Shown here piece after piece: positions 1-7,523 of a stretch of 39,008 bases of DNA. Origin of the DNA: Cyanobacteria bacterium RUI128. GTDB taxonomy: Bacteria > Cyanobacteriota > Vampirovibrionia > Gastranaerophilales > Gastranaerophilaceae. Both the position numbers and the translations under genes were made by a program. A model generated the notes under the pieces. That model worked only from the letters and a program-made list of their open reading frames with translations, searched no databases and was not told the origin of the DNA. Numbering within the stretch: the stretch's first letter is position 1; each line of letters opens with the position of its first letter. The stretch is taken from contig JAILHQ010000008.1 of the NCBI GenBank assembly GCA_024695725.1, positions 1 through 39,008 on the forward strand. The letters run 5' to 3'.

Positions 1-338
1 GGGTCGATTTCAAACTTTGGTGAAAATTCACCCACATAAACCTTAGTAAATCGTATCACATCCCCGTTCAAATCGTGATAGTATGTCGGGTAAAAAGTGA
101 AAGACGCATTTCTTTTCAGTCTTTTCGGGTTGATTACATTCAGCATTTTACCCTCAAGAATATATCCTATTTTCAGTTCGACATCTCCGAGCTTGCAATC
201 TCTTATCACTTTAACCTTAATAACACTGTCCGGTTTATCGGTAGATACAGTGGTTATTGCCTGAACCGCCATAACCTCCGCCTGTGCCGGAAGACAGAGT
301 AACATAATCATAGATATTAAAAAGCATATTTTTTTCAT
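1..338 (-). CDS. Secreted protein of unknown function, C-terminus outside window
   Basis: The minus strand is open from an ATG at 338 to the window edge, giving the first 112 residues. The start follows a good ribosome binding site (GAGGGG, 7 nt upstream) and a sigma-70 type promoter at 361-390. Residues 1-20 form a classical signal peptide (MKK, hydrophobic core LISMIMLLCL, then PAQA-E), so the protein is exported. The rest is rich in predicted beta strands with alternating charge (VIKVKVIRDCKLGDVELKIGY). I recognise no domain. An HLR1-like site lies just upstream of its -35 box. Apparent reading frames on the opposite strand here are shadows of this gene. Confidence 0.75.
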   Translation of the reverse strand, partial: MKKICFLISMIMLLCLPAQAEVMAVQAITTVSTDKPDSVIKVKVIRDCKLGDVELKIGYILEGKMLNVINPKRLKRNASFTFYPTYYHDLNGDVIRFTKVYVGEFSPKFEID

Positions 339-360
339 AGTTCATCCCCTCTTTATTTCA

Positions 361-390
361 ATTATATGTGCAATTACGCCATTTTGACAA
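361..390 (-). promoter_or_regulatory. Sigma-70 type promoter of the gene ending at 338
   Basis: On the minus strand: TTGTCA (385-390), an 18-nt spacer and TATAAT (361-366), followed by a leader of about 15-20 nt with GAGGGG before the ATG at 338. The -10 box is a perfect consensus match. Confidence 0.7.
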
Positions 391-396
391 AATAAT

Positions 397-414
397 GTTA
401 AGAAATGTTACAAA
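397..414 (+). promoter_or_regulatory. HLR1-like RpaB site
   Basis: GTTAAGAA, 2 nt (AT), then GTTACAAA. The HLR1 consensus known from cyanobacteria is two (G/T)TTACA(A/T)(A/T) half-sites separated by 2 nt. The second half-site matches perfectly and the first has two mismatches. It lies immediately upstream of the -35 box at 385-390. The 339-682 gap holds, besides this and the promoter, only the terminator at 616-645; I see nothing else there. Confidence 0.45.
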
Positions 415-615
415 AGTATATATCGCTCTTGCAAATAAAGGGTGAAATAGGGATAATAATAACTGTAAGATATGTTCTTGCGCACGAGGAATTAGTGTTT
501 ATTGAGTTAAGTAGTCGTTATGTTGTGCTTGAATGTATTTAAAAAAGATTTCTTATAAATTTAGTTGTTGATTGAATGCGTGCGGTTGCAAAATCGCACT
601 TTTTATTTGGAAAAA

Positions 616-645
616 TTTCAAAAAGAAAGAGCCGAAAAGGCTCTG
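616..645 (-). terminator. Intrinsic terminator of the AMIN-like gene
   Basis: On the minus strand AGAGCC, TTTTC, GGCTCT forms a hairpin (628-644) followed by TTCTTTTT. It lies 40 nt past the stop codon at 683. Confidence 0.8.
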
Positions 646-682
646 TATTAGTTTAGTGATAAATAGATTATGTTATGTGTGT

Positions 683-1663
683 TTAATAGATTCTGTTTAG
701 TCTTGAACGAAATTCATTTTCTATCTCTTGTTTTGTTGAGTTATTGTAGAGTCTTGTCATTTCTTCAAGATGGTTTATGTTTGCTTTTAATTTAGCTTTT
801 GATATTGGGTTAGATATAGTATCTGAAATTTTGATATTTGCGGGAATGTTATCCCCGATATTTATGTTTGACAGTGTGCCGAACACAGGTTTATTGTTCA
901 CAATTCTGTTTATGAGTGTGTGTTCGCTATTTGTATTTTTCAGTAAGCTGTTGAGTGTGAGCGTTTCCGGAGTGGTAAATTTTGCAGGTTTGGTTTTTGC
1001 TGTCACTGTGTTAACGGCTTTAGCTTTGCCGTATACAGGAGTTGTATATGGCTTTTTAAGCCCTGTGGTACCATATCCCGGAAGATAGTCCTGAAAATCT
1101 TTTGTCTTTTCTATATCGCTCAGAAGCTGTTGCTTTTCGAGATTAAATTCATCATATTTTGATTTAATAAATCTGATTTCTGCAATGAGTACAATTAAAA
1201 AGATTCCAAGTATTCCGAACTGAACGGTTTTGTCGCCAGAGGAACCTGACAGAACTCCAAAAACAGAACAGAAGGAGTCTTTTATTGTATCTTGTGTTGT
1301 TTCAAGTACAGAAGGTTCTTTGAAAACGACATCCGAAAAGGCTATTCTGTCGCCCTGAATCATAATATTTGCGCCGTGTCGTCCGTAAGGCTCAACTATT
1401 ATGTTATCAATAACGCTGTTTCCGTCAAATTTTGTGGTCAGGTTAGAAGAGATTCCTATATCCTTGAGATTAATGATTATTCTGTTTGCCGAAAGAATGT
1501 TTTTATTCATTCTTGCAGGCGCAACAGAGGTTATCTCGACGGTATAGTTATTACCGCTGCGCTTAACATCAACACCCCTCAAAATGTTTTCTGAGGCGTT
1601 TGCTGATAACACATTCATAATCATAAGAAAAACCGATATGAAAATCGGTAAGATTTTCTTCAT
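683..1663 (-). CDS. AMIN-like domain, single-span membrane protein
   Basis: 326 residues. Residues 1-24 are a signal peptide (cleavage likely after ANA). Residues about 26-104 read like an AMIN domain: a short strand VDVKRSG-YTVEIT, then ANRIIINLKD (the 'P-x-R-hydrophobic-D' strand of AMIN) and IDNIIVEPYG. AMIN domains bind cell-wall or envelope polymers and are common in cyanobacteria. A transmembrane helix follows at about 147-165, then a basic, probably cytoplasmic tail of 160 residues rich in Thr, Lys and Asn. If the signal peptide is cleaved, the AMIN part is outside and the tail inside. The start has GAGAGAGGG upstream. The AMIN call rests on pattern only; function is unknown. Confidence 0.7.
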   Translation of the reverse strand: MKKILPIFISVFLMIMNVLSANASENILRGVDVKRSGNNYTVEITSVAPARMNKNILSANRIIINLKDIGISSNLTTKFDGNSVIDNIIVEPYGRHGANIMIQGDRIAFSDVVFKEPSVLETTQDTIKDSFCSVFGVLSGSSGDKTVQFGILGIFLIVLIAEIRFIKSKYDEFNLEKQQLLSDIEKTKDFQDYLPGYGTTGLKKPYTTPVYGKAKAVNTVTAKTKPAKFTTPETLTLNSLLKNTNSEHTLINRIVNNKPVFGTLSNINIGDNIPANIKISDTISNPISKAKLKANINHLEEMTRLYNNSTKQEIENEFRSRLNRIY

Positions 1664-1763
1664 TATTCCCTCTCTCCATTATCAGAATACATGTTTTAGC
1701 GGAGAGGTACATCAACAATATGGTTGAATTTCATATAGACCAATCGGACTATTTGTTTTTTCG

Positions 1764-1800
1764 CACAAAAAAACAGCCGCTGTTTTTGCGGCTGTTTCTT
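1764..1800 (-). terminator. Intrinsic terminator of rpsA
   Basis: A hairpin AAACAGCCGC / GCGGCTGTTT (1771-1797, minus strand) is followed by TTTTTTTG. It lies 20-50 nt downstream of the rpsA stop and upstream of the AMIN-like gene. Confidence 0.85.
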
Positions 1801-1818
1801 TTTATTTATAAGAATTAT

Positions 1819-2934
1819 TTATTCTGCTTCAGGTTCAGCAGGTGCTTCAGCTGCCGGAGCTTCTGCCTTTTCTGCAGGTTTTTCTTCCGGTGCATTAAAG
1901 CCCAGAGAAATACGTTTATCCTGTGGATTAAACTTCAGAACGCATACGTTAATCTTATCGCCAACATTCAGAATAACATTCTTAGAATTTTGGTATTCAA
2001 CCAACTCTGCGTGAGGAAGAAGTGCTTCAACCCCGTCATAGATTTCAACAAATGCACCGAAGGATTTTATTCTTGTAATAAGGCCTTCTCTGAATTCGCC
2101 TTCTTTGACAACTTCTGCTGCTGCTTCCCAAGGGTCAGGTGTGATAGATTTCAAACTCAGAGTAATTCTTTGTTTAGAAACATCTACGTCAAATACACCG
2201 ACTTCGATTTCTTCGCCGATTTTCAATAAATCGGTAGGGTGTTCAACCCATTTCCAGGAAATCTGAGATAACGGTAACAAGCAGTCAAAACCGCCGATAT
2301 CAACAAATGCACCGAAATCAGTAACACGAACGACACGTCCTTTGATAACCTGACCGACTTCAATCTGACTGAAGATTTCGTCTTTTGCGGTTTCGATAGT
2401 GTCGCTGTAAACTTTTTTGTTTGAAAGAACGAAGTTGTTGTGTTCTTCGTCAAGAGAAATGATTTTAACTTCCATTTTGTCGCCGACTTTGTATTCGGTC
2501 CCTCTGTTCTGAATCTGACTTGACGGTACAAAACCTCTGACGCCGATAATATCAACGAGGATACCGCCGCGAACGATTTGGACAACTTCTCCGTTGATGA
2601 TTTCATTTGCTTCTTTGAGTTTTTTGAGTTCTTGCCAAGCATAGAACAGGTCAACTTTTCTTCTTGAAAGAATAAACTTGCCGTTTTCGTCTGGTTCGGA
2701 AATTACCAAAAATTCGTATTCCTTACCTTTTTCCAAAACTTCTTCAGCTTTTTTATTATCATTGGATACTTCTTTGTTAGGTACAACAGCGGCAGATTTT
2801 CCTCCGATATCTACAACTGCACCTTCCGAGTCATATCCGTAAACTGTTCCTTTTACTAAATCGCCTGATTTAAAAGAATGTTCGTACTTCGCGAGTAATT
2901 CTTCGAAATCGGCATCACTTACTGCTTTTGTCAT
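1819..2934 (-). CDS. rpsA: Ribosomal protein S1 (four S1 domains)
   Basis: 371 residues from the ATG at 2934, chosen because AGGAGC lies 7 nt upstream; an upstream in-frame ATG at 2997 would overlap the promoter. Four OB-fold S1 domains are visible at about 22-91, 112-174, 194-262 and 279-346. The last two carry the classic DFGAFVDIGG / SFGAFVEIYDG core and LPLSQIS-type strands. A low-complexity Pro/Ala/Glu tail (352-371) ends the protein. S1 binds mRNA on the 30S subunit and helps initiation. E. coli S1 has six domains and typical cyanobacterial S1 about three, so four is intermediate. A strong promoter precedes it and an intrinsic terminator follows, so it is monocistronic. Confidence 0.93.
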   Translation of the reverse strand: MTKAVSDADFEELLAKYEHSFKSGDLVKGTVYGYDSEGAVVDIGGKSAAVVPNKEVSNDNKKAEEVLEKGKEYEFLVISEPDENGKFILSRRKVDLFYAWQELKKLKEANEIINGEVVQIVRGGILVDIIGVRGFVPSSQIQNRGTEYKVGDKMEVKIISLDEEHNNFVLSNKKVYSDTIETAKDEIFSQIEVGQVIKGRVVRVTDFGAFVDIGGFDCLLPLSQISWKWVEHPTDLLKIGEEIEVGVFDVDVSKQRITLSLKSITPDPWEAAAEVVKEGEFREGLITRIKSFGAFVEIYDGVEALLPHAELVEYQNSKNVILNVGDKINVCVLKFNPQDKRISLGFNAPEEKPAEKAEAPAAEAPAEPEAE

Positions 2935-2976
2935 TATTTTTGCTCCTAGTACTGTGAAAACAATTTTTTCATGCGA

Positions 2977-3005
2977 ATTATAGCATATATTCGACACTTT
3001 ATCAA
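2977..3005 (-). promoter_or_regulatory. Strong sigma-70 promoter of rpsA
   Basis: Minus strand TTGATA (3000-3005), 17-nt spacer, TATAAT (2977-2982), 43 nt upstream of the rpsA ATG. Confidence 0.85.
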
Positions 3006-3162
3006 GTTTTTTTAGTATAAAACCCCCTTATGACAAGTCTTTATAGTGGTTTGAGTGGTATAGTGCGGAAATATATTCTGAACTTTCGGCATTATGTATT
3101 ACATTTTTCTCTCTTGAGGGAGAGGGAAAACTATGTTAGTATGGTTAAAAAGAGGGGTTGTT

Positions 3163-3681
3163 ATGGCAGACAGAATAATAATATTTTCAGGTAAACAATA
3201 TTCGGGAAAAGATACGGCAGGCAAGATATTCTTAGAGGAGCTGCCGGAGTTCCACAGATGTGCTATGGGAGATATTATTAAGTTTGAGTACGGGAAACAG
3301 CATAACCTTACATACGAAGAAATTGAGAAAAATAAGGCTCAGTACAGAGCGGGACTTATTGAACTCGGAAATTGGGGCAGAGCCCAGTCGCCCGATTATT
3401 GGCTGGATAAAATTGTTCAGTCAGAGGGAAACATTATTGTCACGGATGTAAGGGTTCAGCACGAATATGATGTATTCAAAAAGGCAGGTGCAATAGCTGT
3501 CAGGATAGAGACAGACAGAAATGTCCGCGCACAAAGAGGGGAATTGGTCGGAGAAAATGATGTTACCGAAGTCGGGCTTGATCATATAACAAATTGGGAT
3601 TATGTCATTCATAATAATTCAGATTACGAAACCTTCAAGAAAAAGGTATTGGGGGTTATCGGGCAGATAAAAATGTTGTAA
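3163..3681 (+). CDS. P-loop kinase of the phosphomevalonate kinase / dNMP kinase type
   Basis: 172 residues from the ATG at 3163 (GAGGGG 5 nt upstream, and the protein then begins directly with the first beta strand). An in-frame ATG at 3133 would add 10 residues. The P-loop is SGKQYSGKD (9-17). Later landmarks are NWGR-SPDYW (70-80), VTDVR (93-97), a lid-like QRGEL and EVGLD (136-140), then NWDYVIHN. This order closely resembles animal-type phosphomevalonate kinase (SGKRKSGKD, VSDTRR, ESECGLD, FDWVIEN) and also phage-type deoxynucleotide monophosphate kinases. The phosphoryl acceptor cannot be decided from sequence. Cyanobacterial relatives make isoprenoids by the MEP route, so a nucleotide or other substrate is as likely as phosphomevalonate. 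Confidence 0.72.
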   Translation: MADRIIIFSGKQYSGKDTAGKIFLEELPEFHRCAMGDIIKFEYGKQHNLTYEEIEKNKAQYRAGLIELGNWGRAQSPDYWLDKIVQSEGNIIVTDVRVQHEYDVFKKAGAIAVRIETDRNVRAQRGELVGENDVTEVGLDHITNWDYVIHNNSDYETFKKKVLGVIGQIKML

Positions 3682-3708
3682 CGGTTTCCCGCTTAAAACT
3701 CAGAACAG

Positions 3709-3737
3709 TTGTAAAACATAATTAAATCAGATATAAT
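3709..3737 (+). promoter_or_regulatory. Promoter of the ftsB-like/TPR operon, leaderless geometry
   Basis: TTGTAA (3709-3714), 17-nt spacer, TATAAT (3732-3737). The ATG at 3744 begins only 6 nt after the -10 box, where transcription would start, and no Shine-Dalgarno sequence fits in between. Confidence 0.75.
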
Positions 3738-3743
3738 CATTTT

Positions 3744-4142
3744 ATGGTCAAGAAAAAAATAGATGAAAAATTAGCAGCTAAAATAAAGAAGAAGAGTATA
3801 AAGCAAAGGCACCATACCCAGTTTTATTATTCTTTTCTTACGATAATTCTGCTGATATGTCTTGTCCAGATGTCAATAAGTGCTTTGCTGAACATAACTA
3901 AGGTTGTTGCTTATCACGGTAAGATTTCCACTCTGGAGTCAAAACAGATAGCTGCTGAGGCAAGAAATGCCGAGCTGAAGAAGGATATTAAAAACTTTTC
4001 AACAACGGCAACTATGGAATCTATTGCAAGAAACAACCTGAAAATGGCGGGGAAAGACGAGGTTCTTGTTATTGTAAACAAGCCGCAGGCAACAGAACCT
4101 GACAAAAAGTCTAAACACAAAAAAAGCGGACATAAAAAATAA
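3744..4142 (+). CDS. FtsB/DivIC-like septum formation protein
   Basis: 132 residues. A basic cytoplasmic N-terminus (1-25) precedes one transmembrane helix (about 28-50), then a coiled coil (about 55-90) and the conserved block SIARNNLKMAGKDEVLVIV, which matches the IARE-LGMVKPGE-v motif of FtsB/DivIC. It ends in a Lys-rich tail. Such proteins sit in the divisome with FtsL and FtsQ and help activate septal peptidoglycan synthesis. The ATG lies at the predicted transcription start, so the mRNA is probably leaderless. The stop and the next start overlap (TAATG), so the TPR gene is translationally coupled. Confidence 0.8.
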   Translation: MVKKKIDEKLAAKIKKKSIKQRHHTQFYYSFLTIILLICLVQMSISALLNITKVVAYHGKISTLESKQIAAEARNAELKKDIKNFSTTATMESIARNNLKMAGKDEVLVIVNKPQATEPDKKSKHKKSGHKK

Positions 4143-5719
4143 TGAAAAAATCTATGATAGAGGCCTTTGAGTTAAAACGAAAAGGTTATTATAAACAGGC
4201 TATAGAGATTTATTACAAACTGCTGTCTAAAGAAAACGACAATGTCGAAATATTGTCTGAACTGGCAGATTTGTACTATTTGCTTCACAACAACGAAAGA
4301 GCTAAACATTATGTATCAAAGGCTTTTGATATTGTTCCGCGCCACGTTGGCTGTATGAATGTTTTGAAAAATATATATCTTTTCGAAAAAGATTATGAAC
4401 AGGCGGAAGATATTGCAAAAGAAATTTACGACATAACTCAGTCGGAAAGCGATTTGCCTGAATTGCTGAAGATATTGGAAATGAGGGGGAAATATGAGGA
4501 TATTACCCTGTATTCCAATGATGTCAGCTGTCCGAAATGTATGTATATGATGGCAAATGCGTATTACAAACTGAAGAATTATGAAAAGGCAACTGAGCTT
4601 CTGAAAAAGGTTGAGGCAGATGTTGATACGGAAAAATCTGATAATGAGCAGGTGTTGATACTGCTTGCTAATATATATCACGATCAGAATGATACAGAAA
4701 AAACAAAAGAGGTTTTTAAAAAATTGGAAATGAACAATGTAGAAACGGCAGAAGGTCTGAACTTTGTAGGTTTGGACAAGTTAGACGGATTAAAGACTGA
4801 TGAGGCAATTGAATACTTCAGCAAAGCGATAGAGTTGGATGATAAAACAGCAAAGTACCACTATAATATGGGACAGGCTTATTTTCTGAAGGGTTGGTTC
4901 GAGGAAGCAGAAAAATGTTTTAATACGGCAATTTGTCTTGACCCGATGGAGGAAAGATATCATTATTCACTTGCCTATTTGTTCTATAAATCAGGTGATT
5001 TTAATGCTGCCGAGGCACATCTTAACCCTGAATATTTTGATTCAAAGGTGCTTCTTCAGGTTATCAAATCTGAAAAAGGCGATTTGGCTGCACCAAAGGC
5101 AGAGTTAGAAAAAATGCTTAAAGAGTACCCTGATAACGAAACGATTTTGTATTCTCTGGCAAAAATATATTACAACCTAGATTTATATAAACAGGCAAAA
5201 ACAAGGATAGAGGATACTCTGAAGGTTAATCCAAAACCGTTTGAATATCAGACATTCTATGTTCGCCTATTACTTAAACTTGATATGACGGCTGATGCTG
5301 AAGCAAAAATTAATGAAATGCTTGAGAAATATCCGAAGTTCTATTATGCAAAAGTTTTAGAGGCAGAGTTATATCTTGCAAAGAAAGAGTACGACGATTT
5401 GTTTGAAACCGCTCAGGAATTAATAGAGTTAGACATTAACCATTATGAGGGTTACTACTACAACGCTCTTGCTCTGTTTGAAAAAGAGGATGTAAATTTT
5501 GCAATAGAAAGCCTTAAGAAGGCAATATCACTTGATGTTATGAATGCTGATTTGTATGTAAAAATGAGCGAATTTTATCAGGCTATCGGACGATATGAAG
5601 ATGCTTTCGCATACATTAAAGAGGCAAGTGATATTGACAAATCTGCAAAAAATCAAGAGTTGTATATGCAGCTTGCAGGAATTTTGAGAAGAAAAGGAAT
5701 ATCTCAAGACCAGGTTTGA
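4142..5719 (+). CDS. Tetratricopeptide repeat protein
   Basis: 525 residues, almost entirely TPR-like helix pairs. Clear units are AIEIYYKLLSKENDNVEIL near the start, AIEYFSKAIELDDKTAKYH and AEKCFNTAICLDPMEERYH near the middle, and AIESLKKAISLDVMNADLY near the end. No signal peptide or membrane helix is visible, so it is probably a cytoplasmic scaffold. Its start overlaps the stop of the FtsB-like gene by 1 nt (TAATG), so the two are one transcription unit and may share a role in division or envelope assembly. That link is inferred from context. No clear terminator follows before rpaB. Confidence 0.85.
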   Translation: MKKSMIEAFELKRKGYYKQAIEIYYKLLSKENDNVEILSELADLYYLLHNNERAKHYVSKAFDIVPRHVGCMNVLKNIYLFEKDYEQAEDIAKEIYDITQSESDLPELLKILEMRGKYEDITLYSNDVSCPKCMYMMANAYYKLKNYEKATELLKKVEADVDTEKSDNEQVLILLANIYHDQNDTEKTKEVFKKLEMNNVETAEGLNFVGLDKLDGLKTDEAIEYFSKAIELDDKTAKYHYNMGQAYFLKGWFEEAEKCFNTAICLDPMEERYHYSLAYLFYKSGDFNAAEAHLNPEYFDSKVLLQVIKSEKGDLAAPKAELEKMLKEYPDNETILYSLAKIYYNLDLYKQAKTRIEDTLKVNPKPFEYQTFYVRLLLKLDMTADAEAKINEMLEKYPKFYYAKVLEAELYLAKKEYDDLFETAQELIELDINHYEGYYYNALALFEKEDVNFAIESLKKAISLDVMNADLYVKMSEFYQAIGRYEDAFAYIKEASDIDKSAKNQELYMQLAGILRRKGISQDQV

Positions 5720-5849
5720 GGAAATATTCTAAAAAATTTCCGCTTGCAATTTTGGCTTAATTATATTAAGATATGTTTATAAATTTTAAGATATCTAAAA
5801 AAAAATCAATATTTTGTAATATAAACAATAAGACATAAAGGATGGTAAA

Positions 5850-6602
5850 ATGGCTGAAAACGAAGAAGTTCTTGAAGAATCAAACCGCCAAAAAATCTTG
5901 GTTGCGGACGATGAAGCAAGTATCAGAAGAATTTTAGAAACCCGTTTAAAAATGGTCGGCTATGATGTTGTTGTAGCTGAAGACGGTGAAGAAGCAGTAG
6001 AGTTGTTCAATAAAGAAAATCCTGATTTGGTAGTACTAGATGTTATGATGCCAAAAATGGACGGTTATGGTGTAACAAGAGAAATCAGAAGAACATCTGA
6101 TGTTCCTATCATTATTCTTACAGCACTTGGTGATGTATCTGAAAGAATTACCGGATTGGAATTGGGTGCTGATGATTATGTTATTAAGCCATTCAGCCCT
6201 AAAGAATTGGAAGCTCGTGTTAAAGCTGTATTAAGAAGAACAGGCGACAAAGGTGTTGTTGTTCCTGCAGGCGGTAAAGCTATTGCGAAAAACGTTATTA
6301 CAACCGGTAATATCAAAATTGATACAGCAAGAAGACAAGTTTACAGAAAGAACGAAAGAATTCGTTTGACAGGCATGGAATTCAGCTTGTTAGAATTGTT
6401 AGTTAATAATTCAGGTCAGGCTTATTCAAGAAATGAAATATTGCAGCACGTTTGGTCATACCCTGCTGATCACAGAATTGATACTCGTGTAGTTGATGTT
6501 CACATTTCAAGACTTCGTTCTAAATTAGAAACAGACCCGACTAACCCTGAGTTGATTTTGACAGCTCGTGGTATCGGATATATGTTCCAAAGAATTAATT
6601 AG
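5850..6602 (+). CDS. rpaB: Response regulator RpaB (Ycf27, OmpR family)
   Basis: 250 residues. The receiver domain (14-127) has the acidic pair D20/D21, phospho-acceptor D64 in VVLDVMMPKMDGYG, T91 and K113 (IKPFSPKEL). The OmpR-type winged helix follows (about 150-248), with ERIRLTGMEFSLLELLV, RIDTRVVDVHISRLRSKLE and ILTARGIGYMFQRI. Both halves match my memory of cyanobacterial and red-algal plastid RpaB/Ycf27 nearly word for word. There RpaB binds HLR1 sites and controls light-stress and photosynthesis genes with the kinase Hik33/NblS. Nothing photosynthetic is present here, so its targets must be different. AAGGATGG precedes the start and a strong terminator follows. It is the main marker of cyanobacterial affinity. 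Confidence 0.93.
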   Translation: MAENEEVLEESNRQKILVADDEASIRRILETRLKMVGYDVVVAEDGEEAVELFNKENPDLVVLDVMMPKMDGYGVTREIRRTSDVPIIILTALGDVSERITGLELGADDYVIKPFSPKELEARVKAVLRRTGDKGVVVPAGGKAIAKNVITTGNIKIDTARRQVYRKNERIRLTGMEFSLLELLVNNSGQAYSRNEILQHVWSYPADHRIDTRVVDVHISRLRSKLETDPTNPELILTARGIGYMFQRIN

Positions 6603-6618
6603 TTAAAAATAACTTAAA

Positions 6619-6650
6619 AAATAACCACTCAGTTGAGTGGTTATTTTTTT
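6619..6650 (+). terminator. Intrinsic terminator of rpaB
   Basis: AATAACCACTC, AGTT, GAGTGGTTATT, then a T-run: an 11-bp stem with a 4-nt loop, starting 18 nt after the rpaB stop. Confidence 0.93.
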
Positions 6651-6652
6651 GC

Positions 6653-6682
6653 AAAAAAAAAGCGACTGAAAAATCAGACGCT
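6653..6682 (-). terminator. Intrinsic terminator of the 57-residue gene
   Basis: Minus strand AGCG-T-CTGA, TTTT, TCAG-T-CGCT (6661-6682) followed by nine T. The stem has one central mismatch. It faces the rpaB terminator, and the two T-runs nearly abut. Confidence 0.85.
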
Positions 6683-6715
6683 AAACTAAGTTAGTGGGAA
6701 TTAAGTTGAGTTAAG

Positions 6716-6889
6716 TTAAGTTGTTTTTTTGTATAAACCTAAGTTAAATCTTTGCATATTGTTCATTGCCATAATACGCATTTCTTCAAACAATACCTCG
6801 GATTTGTCTTCTGAAGCATCCATTTTCTTTAAATCTTCAGAAATTTCATTTGCTTTTGAATTGATGTCATAAGTGTTTAATACTGACAT
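6716..6889 (-). CDS. Small acidic protein, 57 residues, unknown function
   Basis: The frame runs MSVLNTYDINSKANEISEDL ... FNLGLYKKTT. The ATG at 6889 has GAGAGAG 4-6 nt upstream. The protein looks helical and amphipathic, with an acidic first half (SEDLKKMDASEDKSE) and a Met-rich middle (EEMRIMAMNNMQ), and has no membrane segment. The gene has its own conserved promoter module (6930-7004) and its own terminator, which makes it a real transcription unit even though it is short. I recognise no family. The same promoter module drives two candidate small RNAs in this window, so the transcript may have a regulatory role as well. Confidence 0.7.
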   Translation of the reverse strand: MSVLNTYDINSKANEISEDLKKMDASEDKSEVLFEEMRIMAMNNMQRFNLGLYKKTT

Positions 6890-6929
6890 TTTACTCTCTC
6901 TGCCTCTTGTTTATTTAGTGTTTGCTTAT

Positions 6930-7004
6930 CGCTTACATATATATAAAGTATATAAAAAGTCGCCAATTTCAGAGAGGATATTTTTCGTTACATTACTTAA
7001 TAAC
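6930..7004 (-). promoter_or_regulatory. Conserved promoter module, copy A (HLR1-like box plus ACTTTATATATATG)
   Basis: On the plus strand it reads CGCTTACATATATATAAAGT (6930-6949), ATTTCAGAGAG (6966-6976), then GTTACATT-AC-TTAATAAC (6987-7004). Transcription would run leftward into the 57-residue gene. The same blocks at the same spacing recur at 21172-21245 (nearly identical) and, more diverged, at 26230-26303. The GTTACATT half-site fits the RpaB HLR1 consensus; the second half is degenerate. Confidence 0.7.
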
Positions 7005-7051
7005 AATTCCGAAAACTCAGATATAATACAAAAAATACTTTATTAAACTTA

Positions 7052-7438
7052 TTAACTTATATATACGCCATGGATGTTGCAGTAGGATCTGGCATGTATT
7101 TTGTTGGTATCAGAGCAGTTTTTCATGACAGTTTTTTCTTCCGGTTGAAGGAATTTGATACAAGCTTCTGTCTTATCATTCGATATGCTTTGAAGGAAAA
7201 CGATATGGTGTTCCTTGCTCATTGGGTGGTTTGGGACTGAGATAATTCTTTCCCTTCCGTCGGTTTCGATTACGGGTGTGTGTGTTTTCGTCAGTTCGGG
7301 GCTGTTTTTTGTGTCGTTTTTGTTTTCAAGTTTTTCCATTTCTTCGCCGCAACAGACAGGATGACCGTCACCTGAAACCAATATTTCAATAACGTTCCCG
7401 CAAATACTGCATTTGTAAAGTTCAAATCTGTTCGTCAT
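7052..7438 (-). CDS. dfx: Desulfoferrodoxin (superoxide reductase, two iron centres)
   Basis: 128 residues. The N-terminal desulforedoxin domain binds iron through C10, C13, C29 and C30 (CSIC...CC). The C-terminal superoxide reductase domain has the expected Fe(His)4Cys ligands: H53 (THTPVIE), H71 (NHPM), H77 (EHHI), C120 and H123 (YCNIHG). It reduces superoxide to peroxide without making oxygen, the usual defence of anaerobes, so the host is probably an obligate or near-obligate anaerobe. The length is normal. AAAGGA lies upstream of the ATG. The gene is divergent from the Cys-cluster gene at 7524, with 85 bp between them. Confidence 0.95.
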   Translation of the reverse strand: MTNRFELYKCSICGNVIEILVSGDGHPVCCGEEMEKLENKNDTKNSPELTKTHTPVIETDGRERIISVPNHPMSKEHHIVFLQSISNDKTEACIKFLQPEEKTVMKNCSDTNKIHARSYCNIHGVYIS

Positions 7439-7488
7439 AAGTAGTCCTTTCTTAAATCATAATTTACCCCCTTCATCAATAAATACCA

Positions 7489-7517
7489 TTGCCGACCATG
7501 GCGATTTATGATATTCT
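7489..7517 (+). promoter_or_regulatory. Promoter of the Cys-cluster gene, leaderless geometry
   Basis: TTGCCG (7489-7494), 17-nt spacer, TATTCT (7512-7517). The ATG at 7524 starts 6 nt after the -10 box, exactly as at 3744. Confidence 0.6.
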
Positions 7518-7523
7518 TAAAGT

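Noticed and set aside
75..302. Open frame of 75 codons on the plus strand at the window start
   Set aside because: The minus strand encodes a protein with a clear signal peptide, ribosome binding site and promoter over the same DNA.
2223..2654. Minus-strand frame of 143 codons
   Set aside because: It is a shifted-frame shadow inside rpsA, whose S1 motifs are unambiguous.
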